Notes under the pieces: model-generated | The model's input: the letters and a program-made list of their open reading frames with translations, nothing else | What the model was told of the DNA's origin: nothing | Databases searched by the model: none | Shown here: piece after piece, positions 30,139 through 39,791 of the stretch | How positions within the stretch are numbered: position 1 is the stretch's first letter | How the letters are laid out: each line of letters starts with the position of its first letter | Program-made: the position numbers and the translations under genes | From: Planctomycetota bacterium | GTDB taxonomy: Bacteria > Planctomycetota > Planctomycetia > Pirellulales > Pirellulaceae | Assembly: GCA_963205385.1 (NCBI GenBank) | Contig: CAUJKE010000115.1 | Span: 1 to 64,000, forward strand | Reading direction: 5' to 3' | DNA length: 64,000 nt

Positions 30139-31092
30139 CTAAACCCCCAGTTGTTCAAAGTCTTCAATTCGATGTTCCCACACCCAATCAATCAATTCAG
30201 CCGCTTCGTATCCCAAGTAGCCCGCATCGAAGTAACCGCAAAGGAACAAGACGAATTCAACGTCATTGCCATACTTGGCCCTTAATTGGTGTGCCTTGGT
30301 GGCTTCTTCCTTTTGTCGTTTGTTCGTGTTTGCGAAATCTCCTGCCGATTTTGCTTCAACCAGCAAGGGCAAGCGGGACGGGCGCAAGACCTTGGGTTGA
30401 ATGACGGCGTCAACTGGAATCTTCACAAGCCTTGGCGTTTCACCAACAACCAGGTTCATGCCAAACCAGAATGTACCCGGTTCCATGTCCGTAATCGGAA
30501 GCGTTGCCGGGTGCGGCTTCTTTCGGTAGCCCTTCTCAATCAAGTAGGCTTCAATCTTGTCTTTCTGCCGCTTCTCTTGGGCGTTGCGAATGATTGGATT
30601 GGCAACCGCACCGCAAAGGCGGTCCGCAACGACTGTTGACGCCCGGTGTCGTTGTTTGGGCGTTGGCTTCGCACCATGCGCAAGCCAAGGAAAAATGTCC
30701 CGGTCCAACATGCGGTCAATAATCCGAATCAACCGGTTGAGATTGTCCACAAGATCGGCTTCCGCCATTCTTACGGACATCTTGCCTCTTTCCATGTTTC
30801 CCACAAGGCCCTTGTTCGCGTCCGCAAGCCCGATTAGCCGATCCACAGCAAGCGGCGGACAACACGCCATGCGAAGCGTGGGAAGTACGGCGGGCTTCTC
30901 CCGGAGAACAGCGGGAGTTATCGCCGCAAAATCGCCGGTTGCCATAAGCGCATCTTCAACGTCTTGCGTCACCCGAACCCGGGTTTCCCGAAATGCTTTC
31001 GGGGCCGAATCCATGAACCATTGGTTGAACAAGTCCACCGAAGCGGCGGTGTCGTCTTTCCAAAGGTGGGTCTTGTCGCGATTGACGGGCAT
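30139..31092 (-). CDS. Type II restriction endonuclease, XamI-like family
   Basis: MPVNRDKTHLWKDDTAASVDLFNQWFMDSAPKAFRETR..., LRMACCPPLAVDRLIGLADANKGLVGNMERG, RLPLLVEAKSAGDF (E-K catalytic-like); 3 nt before the MTase start. Confidence 0.75.
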   Translation of the reverse strand: MPVNRDKTHLWKDDTAASVDLFNQWFMDSAPKAFRETRVRVTQDVEDALMATGDFAAITPAVLREKPAVLPTLRMACCPPLAVDRLIGLADANKGLVGNMERGKMSVRMAEADLVDNLNRLIRIIDRMLDRDIFPWLAHGAKPTPKQRHRASTVVADRLCGAVANPIIRNAQEKRQKDKIEAYLIEKGYRKKPHPATLPITDMEPGTFWFGMNLVVGETPRLVKIPVDAVIQPKVLRPSRLPLLVEAKSAGDFANTNKRQKEEATKAHQLRAKYGNDVEFVLFLCGYFDAGYLGYEAAELIDWVWEHRIEDFEQLGV

Positions 31093-31259
31093 TGGATTCC
31101 TTACCCGGCGGGCGGACTCGCATAAAAACCGTATTCTACTGGCGAACATCGCGGGGACGCCACACCCCGAACAAATCGGGTTCACCACGGCGGGGCGGTT
31201 GCCCACGTCTTCCCCGTTTCGTGGTTTTTATTGGCGGAACAAAAACAGGGGCAACCGAA

Positions 31260-31395
31260 CTAGCCCGGGGCGTTTCCGCTGGAATCTTCGGGCAAGGAAA
31301 TGTCCGCCGTCAGCGTGTTTTCGAGTACGGTAATATATTCCAACGCCCATTCGCGAACGAAGCGCGTGTTGCTGACTACGAGTTCTGGGTGTAGG
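31260..31395 (-). pseudogene. Truncated 3' fragment resembling the neighbouring PNPOx gene end
   Basis: Frame reads PELVVSNTRFVREWALEYITVLENTLTADISLPEDSSGNAPG*; 53 bp identical to the 3' end of the gene at 31995..32480. Confidence 0.6.
31300..31352. repeat. 53-bp perfect direct repeat, copy 1
   Basis: ATGTCCGCCGTCAGCGTGTTTTCGAGTACGGTAATATATTCCAACGCCCATTC; second copy 720 bp away. Confidence 0.95.
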
Positions 31396-31397
31396 CA

Positions 31398-31919
31398 TTA
31401 TCCTTCGAACGGCTTGAACACCATGCACTCTTTCCTCGGATATCCACTAGCCAGGGCCTTGATTTTCTTATTCAGCACGCCTGCCAGGAATTTTGACATG
31501 GAACACTTCTGTGCTTTGAATCCTTCGCCGCGTTCTTCTCTTTGCACGACGGTCCACTTGTCTGGTGTTCCCTTCGTGAGCCAATAGTATGTGTTGCCAT
31601 TCTCGTCGTTGGCGAAGTACAACAGCCCTCCGGCTTCAGGAAAGACGGGATAATCTACATCGTCCGGATATTCCCGCAGCTGATCGCCCATTTCCTGGGC
31701 AGCGATGACGAGATTCGAATACGGATCCTTCGCGAAAGGATTCAGCACGCGATAGAAGCCTGCAAACAATCCCGTTCCATAGGTGGTGATAAACTCACGG
31801 TAGTCAGCCGGCAGTTCGGTCCCCAGTTCCTTTTCGATCGCGTCCCATTTCTTGGCAGTCCCCGCTTCGAGCGGCTTCTTTGGTGGCGCAATCAGTTTCT
31901 TCAAGTCCTCGACTGACAT
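31398..31919 (-). CDS. SMI1/KNR4 (SUKH) family protein, immunity-like
   Basis: IEKELGTELPADYREFITTYGTGLF...; VDYPVFPEAGGLLYFANDENGNTYYWLTKGTPDKWTVV. Confidence 0.85.
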   Translation of the reverse strand: MSVEDLKKLIAPPKKPLEAGTAKKWDAIEKELGTELPADYREFITTYGTGLFAGFYRVLNPFAKDPYSNLVIAAQEMGDQLREYPDDVDYPVFPEAGGLLYFANDENGNTYYWLTKGTPDKWTVVQREERGEGFKAQKCSMSKFLAGVLNKKIKALASGYPRKECMVFKPFEG

Positions 31920-31994
31920 TTGCGATCTCCCGTTGTGAAGCTACGGAGCCATTGTTGCTTTGGTCTCGCGTCTCTGCCTCGCTTAGCCATTATT

Positions 31995-32480
31995 TCAGCC
32001 AGATTGCTCCGGCAATTCGATGTCCGCCGTCAGCGTGTTTTCGAGTACGGTAATATATTCCAACGCCCATTCCTGCATATATCGCACCTGCGTTGGTCTG
32101 ATGCGGTACATGATCAACTCGGGGTTATCGAGCGAACCGAGATACTGGCGGAGCAGGGGGTTGTGATCCCAGATCTCTTGCAATAACACGCGGTCGGTGA
32201 CGAGTTCGACGATGCCGGTCAGCCGGACCTGGTTGTGGCCTTCGTCCATGTAGCAGAGTTCGACTTTGGGATTGGCGGCGAGCTCGACCGTCTTGTGATA
32301 CGAACGGAGATTCGCCACGTAGACGGTGAACTCGTCGGTGCGCACCGGCGAGACGGGGCGCAACCGCGGCTGGTCCCCGTCGATCGACGCCAGCATTGGG
32401 AAGCGATCCGCCTGCACCACCGCGAGCGCGAGTTCGCGCGCGCGGGCGGGAGCGATCGGTTGGGGCGTGGGTTTGGTCAT
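31995..32480 (-). CDS. Pyridoxamine 5'-phosphate oxidase-like flavin-binding family protein
   Basis: FPMLASIDGDQPRLRPVSPVRTDEFTVYVANLRSYHKTVELAANPKVELCYMDEGHNQVRLTGIVELV. Confidence 0.85.
   Translation of the reverse strand: MTKPTPQPIAPARARELALAVVQADRFPMLASIDGDQPRLRPVSPVRTDEFTVYVANLRSYHKTVELAANPKVELCYMDEGHNQVRLTGIVELVTDRVLLQEIWDHNPLLRQYLGSLDNPELIMYRIRPTQVRYMQEWALEYITVLENTLTADIELPEQSG
32020..32072. repeat. 53-bp perfect direct repeat, copy 2 (within PNPOx 3' end)
   Basis: Identical to 31300-31352. Confidence 0.95.
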
Positions 32481-32491
32481 TTGCGCCTCGC

Positions 32492-33424
32492 TTATTTCTT
32501 GGTCGCCTTCAAGCCGCGCGGCGCGCCGTCGAGTTTCCAATCGTCCTCGATCTTCACGCCGAGATGGGTCAGCACGGTCGCGCAGGGGTCGACGAGATAA
32601 GTCTGCTCCGCAAACTTGCCGCGCTCGGCGCTGTCGCCACTGACAATGAGAAAGCTGTTGAGAATTTCCGGCACCTTGTGCCCGCCGCCATGGCCGGTTC
32701 CCTTGCCGCCGTGGTCGCTGGTGACGACGATGATCCAGTCTTCCTGTGCGCGCGTTTTGCGGTGGGCAAGTGCTTCCAGAAGTGCGCCGACGTGCGTGTC
32801 AACGTTTTCAATTGCGGTGAGGTATTGCGGAACGGTGGGATGAAAACCGTACTTATGACCTGCCACGTCCACCTGGCCAAAGTAGACGAAGATGCAGTCG
32901 AGCTCGGGGTTGGCGAGTTCCTTCGCAGCGGCGGCGCCCATCGTGGCATCGAATTTGACGTAATCGTGGGTTTGGTCCTCCGCTTTTTCATGGACATCCG
33001 CGCCGCTGACGATATAGTCCTCAACCGGCGCCCAGGTCACGAACGACGCCGTGCGGGCGTTGGGCTGCTGCCTCTTCAGCAGCGTGAACAGGTGCGGATA
33101 CGCTTCATAGTTGCGTCCCTTGAAGCTGTTGTCGTGCACGCCGTGCTTATCGGCCCACACGCCGGTCAGAATCGTGGACCAACCGGGGCCGCTGATCGTG
33201 TCGTTCTTCTGATAACGCTCCCCCAGGATCAAGCAGTCGTCGGCGTAGATGCCGTCGGCCAGGAGCTTGTCCAGGTTGGGGGTGTTGGCCTTGGTGAGGG
33301 CGTCGAAGCGGGTACCGTCGATGCCGATGTACAGAGCCTTCTTCTCTTTGGTCGGTTCGGCCGCTTGCAGGGCGGTAACCAGGGTCGCGAACAAAAAGAG
33401 GGCGAGTGAGATTTTACGCAGCAT
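32492..33424 (-). CDS. Secreted alkaline phosphatase/type I phosphodiesterase-family protein
   Basis: Start MLRKISLALFLFATLVTALQA; ALYIGIDGTRFDALTKANTPNLDKLL; VVTSDHGGKGTGHGGGHKVPE. Confidence 0.88.
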   Translation of the reverse strand: MLRKISLALFLFATLVTALQAAEPTKEKKALYIGIDGTRFDALTKANTPNLDKLLADGIYADDCLILGERYQKNDTISGPGWSTILTGVWADKHGVHDNSFKGRNYEAYPHLFTLLKRQQPNARTASFVTWAPVEDYIVSGADVHEKAEDQTHDYVKFDATMGAAAAKELANPELDCIFVYFGQVDVAGHKYGFHPTVPQYLTAIENVDTHVGALLEALAHRKTRAQEDWIIVVTSDHGGKGTGHGGGHKVPEILNSFLIVSGDSAERGKFAEQTYLVDPCATVLTHLGVKIEDDWKLDGAPRGLKATKK

Positions 33425-33636
33425 GAGGCGTCCTTTGCGGTGGGATGGCGGGAAAGCGGGAGAGACTAGCTTCCGAATAGTGTAACGGTTTCCGTCGCAG
33501 CAGGCACACTCCCGCGCGCGGTCCGCGGGAATTCCGAGCGGCGCGGCCGCTCCGCGAGTGTTCGAAGAACGGCCGCCGGAGTCCGCGTACAACTGTGCCC
33601 TCGTCACTTTCCACCGGCCCAGATACGATAAAGCGG

Positions 33637-35484
33637 ATGTCGATCCACACTTACGATTACGACGTGATTATTGTCGGCGCTGGCCACGCGGGGACCGAGG
33701 CGGCGCTGGCGGCGGCGCGGCTGGGGGCGAAGACGGCGCTGCTCACGACGAACCTCGATACGGTCGCCCAAATGAGCTGCAATCCAGCGATCGGCGGCGT
33801 CGCCAAAGGGCAGATTGTCCGCGAGGTCGACGCGCTGGGGGGCGCGATGGGACGCGCCATCGACGCCACCGGCATTCAGTTTCGCATGCTCAACCGCCGC
33901 AAAGGCCCCGCGATGCACAGCCCCCGCGCGCAAGCGGACAAGAAAGGCTATCAGTTTGAAGTCAAACGAATCATCGAGGAGCAGCCAAACCTCGATCTGC
34001 GGCAGGAAATCGTCGAGGACTTGCTCGTTGAACAGCACGCCGCCGACGACGAGATCACCGCGGCGTCGCGCATCATCGGCGTCCGCTGCCGGGGCGAAGT
34101 AATCTACCGCGCGCGGGCGGTTGTGCTCACGACGGGAACTTTCCTGCAGGCGATCATGCACACCGGCGAAGCCAAAACGCCGGGGGGCCGGGGGGGCGAA
34201 GGAACGACGTCCGGCATCAGCCAGGCGCTCGATCGACTTGGGTTTGAAGTCGCCCGTTTCAAGACCGGCACGCCGCCGCGACTCAACGGTCGCACGATCG
34301 ACTACGCTCAGACAGAAGTCCAGCCCGGCGATGACGAGCCGCGCCCGTTTTCCTTTCTGACGGACAAGTTGTCGCTCGAACAACTCCCTTGCCATATCAC
34401 CTACACCAACACCGCGGCGCACGAGATCATTCGAGCGAACTTGCATCGCGCGCCGATGTATAGCGGGCAGATTGAATCGCGCGGCCCGCGCTATTGTCCT
34501 TCCATCGAAGATAAAGTCGTGCGGTTCGCGGAGAAGACCTCGCACCAACTGTTCCTCGAACCCGAAGGGCGAAACACGCACGAGGTCTACGTCAACGGCA
34601 TCTCGACGAGCCTCCCGCGCGATGTGCAGGAAGCGGTGCTCAAGCTGATTCCTGGCTTGGAACGCGCGCAGATCATGCGGTTTGGTTACGCGGTGGAATA
34701 CGACTTTTGCCCGCCGGAGCAGTTGTGGCCCACGCTGGAAACCAAGCGCGTCCTGGGGCTGTACTTCGCGGGGCAGATCAACGGCACGACCGGCTATGAA
34801 GAAGCGGCAGCGCAAGGACTCATCGCTGGGGCGAATACGGCGCTGAAGCAACTGGGGCGTGAACCGCTGATCCTCGCCCGCGATCAAGGCTACATCGGTG
34901 TGTTGATCGACGACCTGGTCACCTGCGGCGTCGATGAACCGTATCGGATGTTCACGAGTCGGGCGGAATTTCGGCTCACGCTCCGGCAAGATAACGCCGA
35001 CCGGCGGTTGACTCCGGTGGGGCATAAACTGGGGTTGGTCGATAGCGAGCGTTGGGATCGGCTTGCGCGTAAGGAGTCTGAGATCACGCGGGTGCTCCAA
35101 GTTCTGCATAGCGCGCGGCAGGGGGAAGGAACGCTTGCGAAGTATTTGCGCCGACCCGAAGTCACGTGGCCGGAGGTGGCGGCGCTTGCGCCGGGACTTG
35201 CGGACGTGGCCGCGGACGTCGTCGAGCAGATCGCGTACGACCTTAAATACGAAGGCTACGTGACACGCCAAACGCAGCAAGTCGAACGCCAGCAGCGCTT
35301 GGCGGAGAAGCTGATTCCGGTGAGTGTGGACTATGCGCGGATTGGGCAGTTGCGTCAGGAGGCGAAGGAAAAGCTTTCGCGAGTTCGCCCACTTACCCTA
35401 GCCCAAGCCAGCCGGATCAGCGGAATCACGCCAGCGGACATGGCTTTGCTGCTCGCACACCTCGAAGGACGGCTAAAAAGCTAG
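33637..35484 (+). CDS. mnmG: tRNA uridine-5-carboxymethylaminomethyl modification enzyme MnmG (GidA)
   Basis: [82 protein letters not shown]. Confidence 0.97.
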   Translation: MSIHTYDYDVIIVGAGHAGTEAALAAARLGAKTALLTTNLDTVAQMSCNPAIGGVAKGQIVREVDALGGAMGRAIDATGIQFRMLNRRKGPAMHSPRAQADKKGYQFEVKRIIEEQPNLDLRQEIVEDLLVEQHAADDEITAASRIIGVRCRGEVIYRARAVVLTTGTFLQAIMHTGEAKTPGGRGGEGTTSGISQALDRLGFEVARFKTGTPPRLNGRTIDYAQTEVQPGDDEPRPFSFLTDKLSLEQLPCHITYTNTAAHEIIRANLHRAPMYSGQIESRGPRYCPSIEDKVVRFAEKTSHQLFLEPEGRNTHEVYVNGISTSLPRDVQEAVLKLIPGLERAQIMRFGYAVEYDFCPPEQLWPTLETKRVLGLYFAGQINGTTGYEEAAAQGLIAGANTALKQLGREPLILARDQGYIGVLIDDLVTCGVDEPYRMFTSRAEFRLTLRQDNADRRLTPVGHKLGLVDSERWDRLARKESEITRVLQVLHSARQGEGTLAKYLRRPEVTWPEVAALAPGLADVAADVVEQIAYDLKYEGYVTRQTQQVERQQRLAEKLIPVSVDYARIGQLRQEAKEKLSRVRPLTLAQASRISGITPADMALLLAHLEGRLKS

Positions 35485-35964
35485 CTGCCGCGGGCTGCCC
35501 TCCATGCGTGTTTTCCCCAGTTTTCGGGCAATTTGGGCCAACTGTCGCGCAACTTCCCAATACGTCAGGGGGTTAGCGCTCCAGCATGAAGATTCGGGGT
35601 GCTTGTCCTAAAGTATTGGTTGCCATAGACTTGCAGCAAGACAATCAATCTTGACGCGGCAATTTGGATCGCTATAATGCCTGCGATTGGCAAATTCGGT
35701 AATCTTGGAAGAGCCGGACGGCCCAATCGATTTGAGCGGTTCCGGTAAGTGTGCGGACTGCGCACGTCGCGAAGAATGCCTAAACGGAGCGGGTGAGGTC
35801 TCCGACGTTGACGGATGAATACATTAGGATCGGGGACTAGCAACGACGTGGCGTATCACGGAGGTTGCGGGAGTTGGCTCGACGCCCCCGACTGCAAGCA
35901 TGCAGCCCAGCGGCTCCCAAACAAGCTAGTCCGACCATCGGGAAGGAAGGATGGTTCTTTGGCC

Positions 35965-36552
35965 ATGTCCACAAAGACAGTGTTTACGACAGGTGAAGCG
36001 GCGAAGATCTGCAAGGTTAGCCAGCAGACGATTATTCGCTGTTTCGACAACGGAACTCTGAAGGGGTTCCGCGTTCCCGGGAGCCGGTTCCGCCGGATCC
36101 CCCGCGATCAACTATTCGCATTCATGCGGGATAACGGCATCCCCACCGATGCGTTGGAGAGCGGCAAACGCAAGGTGCTGATCGTCGACGATGACGAAGA
36201 GTTGGTCGAGTTGCTCTCGGACACGTTCGCCCGCGACGGTCGTTTTGAAATCAAAACGGCCAACAACGGCTTCGACGCGGGCATGCTCGTCAAGGAATTT
36301 CGTCCCGACCTGGTGATTCTGGACGTGATGCTGCCAGACATCAACGGGAAGGAAGTTTGCCAGCGGGTGCGGAGCGACAGCACGCTGGAAATGGTGAAGA
36401 TTATTTGCATCTCCGGCATGATCGAGCAAGACAAGATTGCCGATCTGAAGGCGTCCGGGGCGAACGACTTTATGAACAAGCCGTTCACCGTGGACAAACT
36501 GCTCGATCGCTGCTGCGACCTGCTCGAGATCGAGCGGGGCGTGACTTCGTAG
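35965..36552 (+). CDS. Response regulator with N-terminal excisionase/MerR-type HTH and C-terminal receiver
   Basis: VFTTGEAAKICKVSQQTIIRCFDNGTLKGFRVPGSRFRRIP then KVLIVDDDEELVELL...LVILDVMLPDINGKEVC...FMNKPF. Confidence 0.88.
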   Translation: MSTKTVFTTGEAAKICKVSQQTIIRCFDNGTLKGFRVPGSRFRRIPRDQLFAFMRDNGIPTDALESGKRKVLIVDDDEELVELLSDTFARDGRFEIKTANNGFDAGMLVKEFRPDLVILDVMLPDINGKEVCQRVRSDSTLEMVKIICISGMIEQDKIADLKASGANDFMNKPFTVDKLLDRCCDLLEIERGVTS

Positions 36553-36622
36553 ATTCAACTCGGCTGATAAAGTTGCGACGCGGGAGCCGAGAGGCTCCCG
36601 CTTGTCGTGCGCGGGGTAGGCC

Positions 36623-37375
36623 ATGACCGACGATATCGCCGCGAAACTCAAACGCCTGGCCGAGTTGGAAACCGAGTTTGACGCCGCGGTCGAACGCGCG
36701 AAGATCGCGGCGACGTATCAATTGGCGTACGGGCTGAGCCACGAGTTCAACAACCCGCTGGCGAACATCTCCTCGCGCGCCCAAGCCTTGCTCGTCGACG
36801 AGCACGATCCCGAACGCCGCCGCAAGCTCGCCGCCATCAACGTCCAGGCGTTTCGCGCGCACGAGATGATCGCGGATTTGATGCTCTTCGCCAAACCGCC
36901 CCAGCTGGAAAGGGCGTCGTGTGACGTGGTGGAACTACTCGCCCGCGCCAAGCAGGAGATGCAAAGTACGGCTGACCAACAGCAGACGGAAATCGCACTC
37001 GCTCCGTCAGGTATTCCCAATTCACAATTCAACGTCGATGCCACGGCGCTGCTCGAAGCGGTGAAAGCGGTGGTCAAGAACGCCCTTGAAGCACTCGGCG
37101 AAGGAGGGCGCATTGAACTGACGTTGCAAACGGCCGAACACAATCATGCACCAGCGGTCGCCATCGTCATTGCCGACAACGGCCCCGGCATTGCGGAAGA
37201 CGTTCGCCCGCACATCTTTGATCCATACTTCAGCGGGCGTGAAGCGGGGCGCGGCTTGGGGCTGGGGCTGTGCAAGTGTTATCGCATTCTCGACGAGCAC
37301 GGCGGCGCGGTGGCCGTGGATTCTACGATGGGGCAGGGGACTGTGTTCAAGTTGATTCTGCCGTGGTCGAAGTGA
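36623..37375 (+). CDS. Soluble sensor histidine kinase
   Basis: LSHEFNNPLANISSRAQ H-box; NALEALGEGG N-box; ADNGPGIAEDVRPHIFDPYFSGREAGRGLGLGLCKC. Confidence 0.92.
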   Translation: MTDDIAAKLKRLAELETEFDAAVERAKIAATYQLAYGLSHEFNNPLANISSRAQALLVDEHDPERRRKLAAINVQAFRAHEMIADLMLFAKPPQLERASCDVVELLARAKQEMQSTADQQQTEIALAPSGIPNSQFNVDATALLEAVKAVVKNALEALGEGGRIELTLQTAEHNHAPAVAIVIADNGPGIAEDVRPHIFDPYFSGREAGRGLGLGLCKCYRILDEHGGAVAVDSTMGQGTVFKLILPWSK

Positions 37376-37633
37376 TGTAACGTTTACACGCGGCGCGGCG
37401 AAAATGTCTCGTTGATATCACGCGCGCGGCGCGCGATTTCATATTTCGTGTGCTAGCACGCGAATCTTCCGCAAGATTGCGGACTTACGTTCAAGTTTCG
37501 CGTCGCTCGTGGTGACACGGAAGGTCACAACCAATCATTGCCACGCGCTTCGGCACAGTCGTTGCGTATGGTTCTCTTGTCGCCGGCCATAAGTTTGGAA
37601 GCCCCGCGCCGGCCTAATCAGGAGGAGATTGTG

Positions 37634-38410
37634 ATGAAATCGCTCGTCAAAATGCTCGTTGTGACCGTGGAAGTGGTCGCCTTCGGCTGGCTAGCAGTCG
37701 CGGTAGCGCGAGGCCAGGAGTTCGCGTCCACCGTGCTCACCGCAACGCCCACTGCGGCGCAAAGCCCGTATGCGAACGACCGGCCGGTGCGTGTTTCCAT
37801 GACCAACAAACTCGGTCAGGTGACGACGCTCGAATACCGCACGCCGGTGAAGATTGTCTCGCAAGGGAGTGCCCAGGACGACCGCGTCGTGGCGATTGAT
37901 TCTCGCCCCGCCCGCGACACGGACTTGTGGCCGGCATACTCACCCCCAGGCAACTATGCCGCCGTGGATGCCTCGCTGCCGGAAATTACTTCGCTTCGCA
38001 ATGTTTCTACAACGCCCACGGAGCGATATGCCGCGCCGCCGGTGCGGCAGGTGAACTACCAAACCGCCAGCTTGCAACCTAGCGCTCCGACTGCACGCAG
38101 CGTGAGCTATTCAGCCCCGTCGGTCGTGCCTGTGGCCAACACGGTCATGCTCAATGGCTCAACGAACTGCGGCAATTGCGGCGCCCCTACGATGGTCAGC
38201 TATCCACCGCCGACGACCTATAGCGTTCCCAACTACCAGGCGCCGATCACCGGCGTTCCGCGGACGGTCTATAGCCCGATGGTGCAGCAGATTCCCGTCA
38301 CGCCGGTAGCGCAGTCCAACGTGCAAGTTGGGGCCGGCATCTGGGGGCAGCCTGTGATTTATCGCCCTGGGCAACCGCTGCGAAACGCTTGGCGCTGGTT
38401 GACGCCGTAA
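37634..38410 (+). CDS. Secreted hypothetical protein
   Basis: Signal-peptide-like MKSLVKMLVVTVEVVAFGWLAVAVARG; low-complexity Ser/Pro/Tyr-rich body. Confidence 0.6.
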   Translation: MKSLVKMLVVTVEVVAFGWLAVAVARGQEFASTVLTATPTAAQSPYANDRPVRVSMTNKLGQVTTLEYRTPVKIVSQGSAQDDRVVAIDSRPARDTDLWPAYSPPGNYAAVDASLPEITSLRNVSTTPTERYAAPPVRQVNYQTASLQPSAPTARSVSYSAPSVVPVANTVMLNGSTNCGNCGAPTMVSYPPPTTYSVPNYQAPITGVPRTVYSPMVQQIPVTPVAQSNVQVGAGIWGQPVIYRPGQPLRNAWRWLTP

Positions 38411-38557
38411 TTTGCCCGCGCGGACGTCGCCAGACTTCCGCTCTTTCGACGACCCGTTATTTAGCAAGCTGGGAGAAGTTCCGTTCACCAGAACACTGGG
38501 GAGTTCTGCCGCAGGCGGCGAAGTCAGGGAAGAGTTCGCCGTGTGACGCCTACCATC

Positions 38558-39574
38558 TTACGCCAAACCCCGTTTCTTCAGCTCCATGACGACGCCGGCG
38601 ACAATTCGCGCCACATCTTCGTTATCAACATCGTCGCCAATCGGGCAGCCGCTGTCGGGCTCGGAAGTAAAGCCTTCCGCCGCCAAGAGGCATTGCAACT
38701 GATCGCGCAGCTTATCGAGCGACTGCACCTGGCTGAGCGCTTTGGGAGAGCGCCCCTCGCCTGGCTCGAACCCGCGCAGCCGCATCGCCTGGCGGAACCC
38801 TTCGGGGAACTCGGCGGAGTAGAGCATCGCGTCGAACAGTTTGAGCAGCCGATATTGCAAATCGCGCGCGGCCTCGATGCGGTGTTCCAGCGTGAGGTCG
38901 TAGAGCTTCCGCGTGATTTCCGGGACGACGCCGCTCGTGGCGTTGGTGCCGCCATCGCAACCGATCAACAGCATCGGCATCAGCGCCGCGTCCCAACCGG
39001 TGAGAAAGCTGAACTCCGGCCGGAGCGGTCGCACCGCGGCGATCATCCGCATCATGTGCGGCAAGTCGCCGGAGCTATCCTTGATCGCGACGACCCGCTC
39101 GCACTCTTCGGCCAGGCGCTGCACGGTCGGCACGTCGATCGGGGACGCGAACATCGGGATGTTGTAGAGCGTGATGTCGATCGGCGAATGATCGGCGATC
39201 TCCTTGAAGTACGCATACACGCCGGCCGGCGAGAGCTTGTAGTAAAACGGCGAGACAATCGCGACCGCCCGCACGCCCAGGTCGTGGTAATACTCGCAGG
39301 CGGCAACCGTCTCCTTGACGTTCGCTTCGGCCGCGCCGGCAAGAATGGGGACTCGCCCGCGCGTTTGATCGGCGATGATCTCGATGATCCGCCGCCGTTC
39401 CTCGACCGTGAACCGGGTGAACTCCCCGGTTGAGCCGTTGGGATACAGCCCGTGCACACCGTGGTCGATCAGCCAGTCGATATAACGCCGCGTTTCCGCT
39501 TCGTTAATGTCGCCGTGGCGGTCGAGCGGAACAATGTTGGGCGTGAAGATTCCGGACAGACGTGAAGAAGCCAT
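38558..39574 (-). CDS. Dihydrodipicolinate synthase family protein
   Basis: [78 protein letters not shown]. Confidence 0.92.
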   Translation of the reverse strand: MASSRLSGIFTPNIVPLDRHGDINEAETRRYIDWLIDHGVHGLYPNGSTGEFTRFTVEERRRIIEIIADQTRGRVPILAGAAEANVKETVAACEYYHDLGVRAVAIVSPFYYKLSPAGVYAYFKEIADHSPIDITLYNIPMFASPIDVPTVQRLAEECERVVAIKDSSGDLPHMMRMIAAVRPLRPEFSFLTGWDAALMPMLLIGCDGGTNATSGVVPEITRKLYDLTLEHRIEAARDLQYRLLKLFDAMLYSAEFPEGFRQAMRLRGFEPGEGRSPKALSQVQSLDKLRDQLQCLLAAEGFTSEPDSGCPIGDDVDNEDVARIVAGVVMELKKRGLA

Positions 39575-39791
39575 GCTTAAATCCTGCTGCTCTGGTCGCA
39601 GGGAAGGTGAGAGAGGGGCATCGAGTTGGTTTCGGATCAATCGCGGTAGGATCTGCCGGTCACTTGCAGGCGTCGCTACAATGCGTAGACTCGCTTTCAC
39701 TTTTCGGCGGACTTCCCATGATAATCGGCACATTCTTCCACAGTAAGTGCTCATTCGGGCAACTCGCCCCGCGACGCGGAGATATTCGCCG

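Noticed and set aside
33604-35280. 558-aa ORF antisense to mnmG
   Set aside because: High-GC shadow ORF; Arg/His-rich composition with no recognisable domain, opposite a certain gene.
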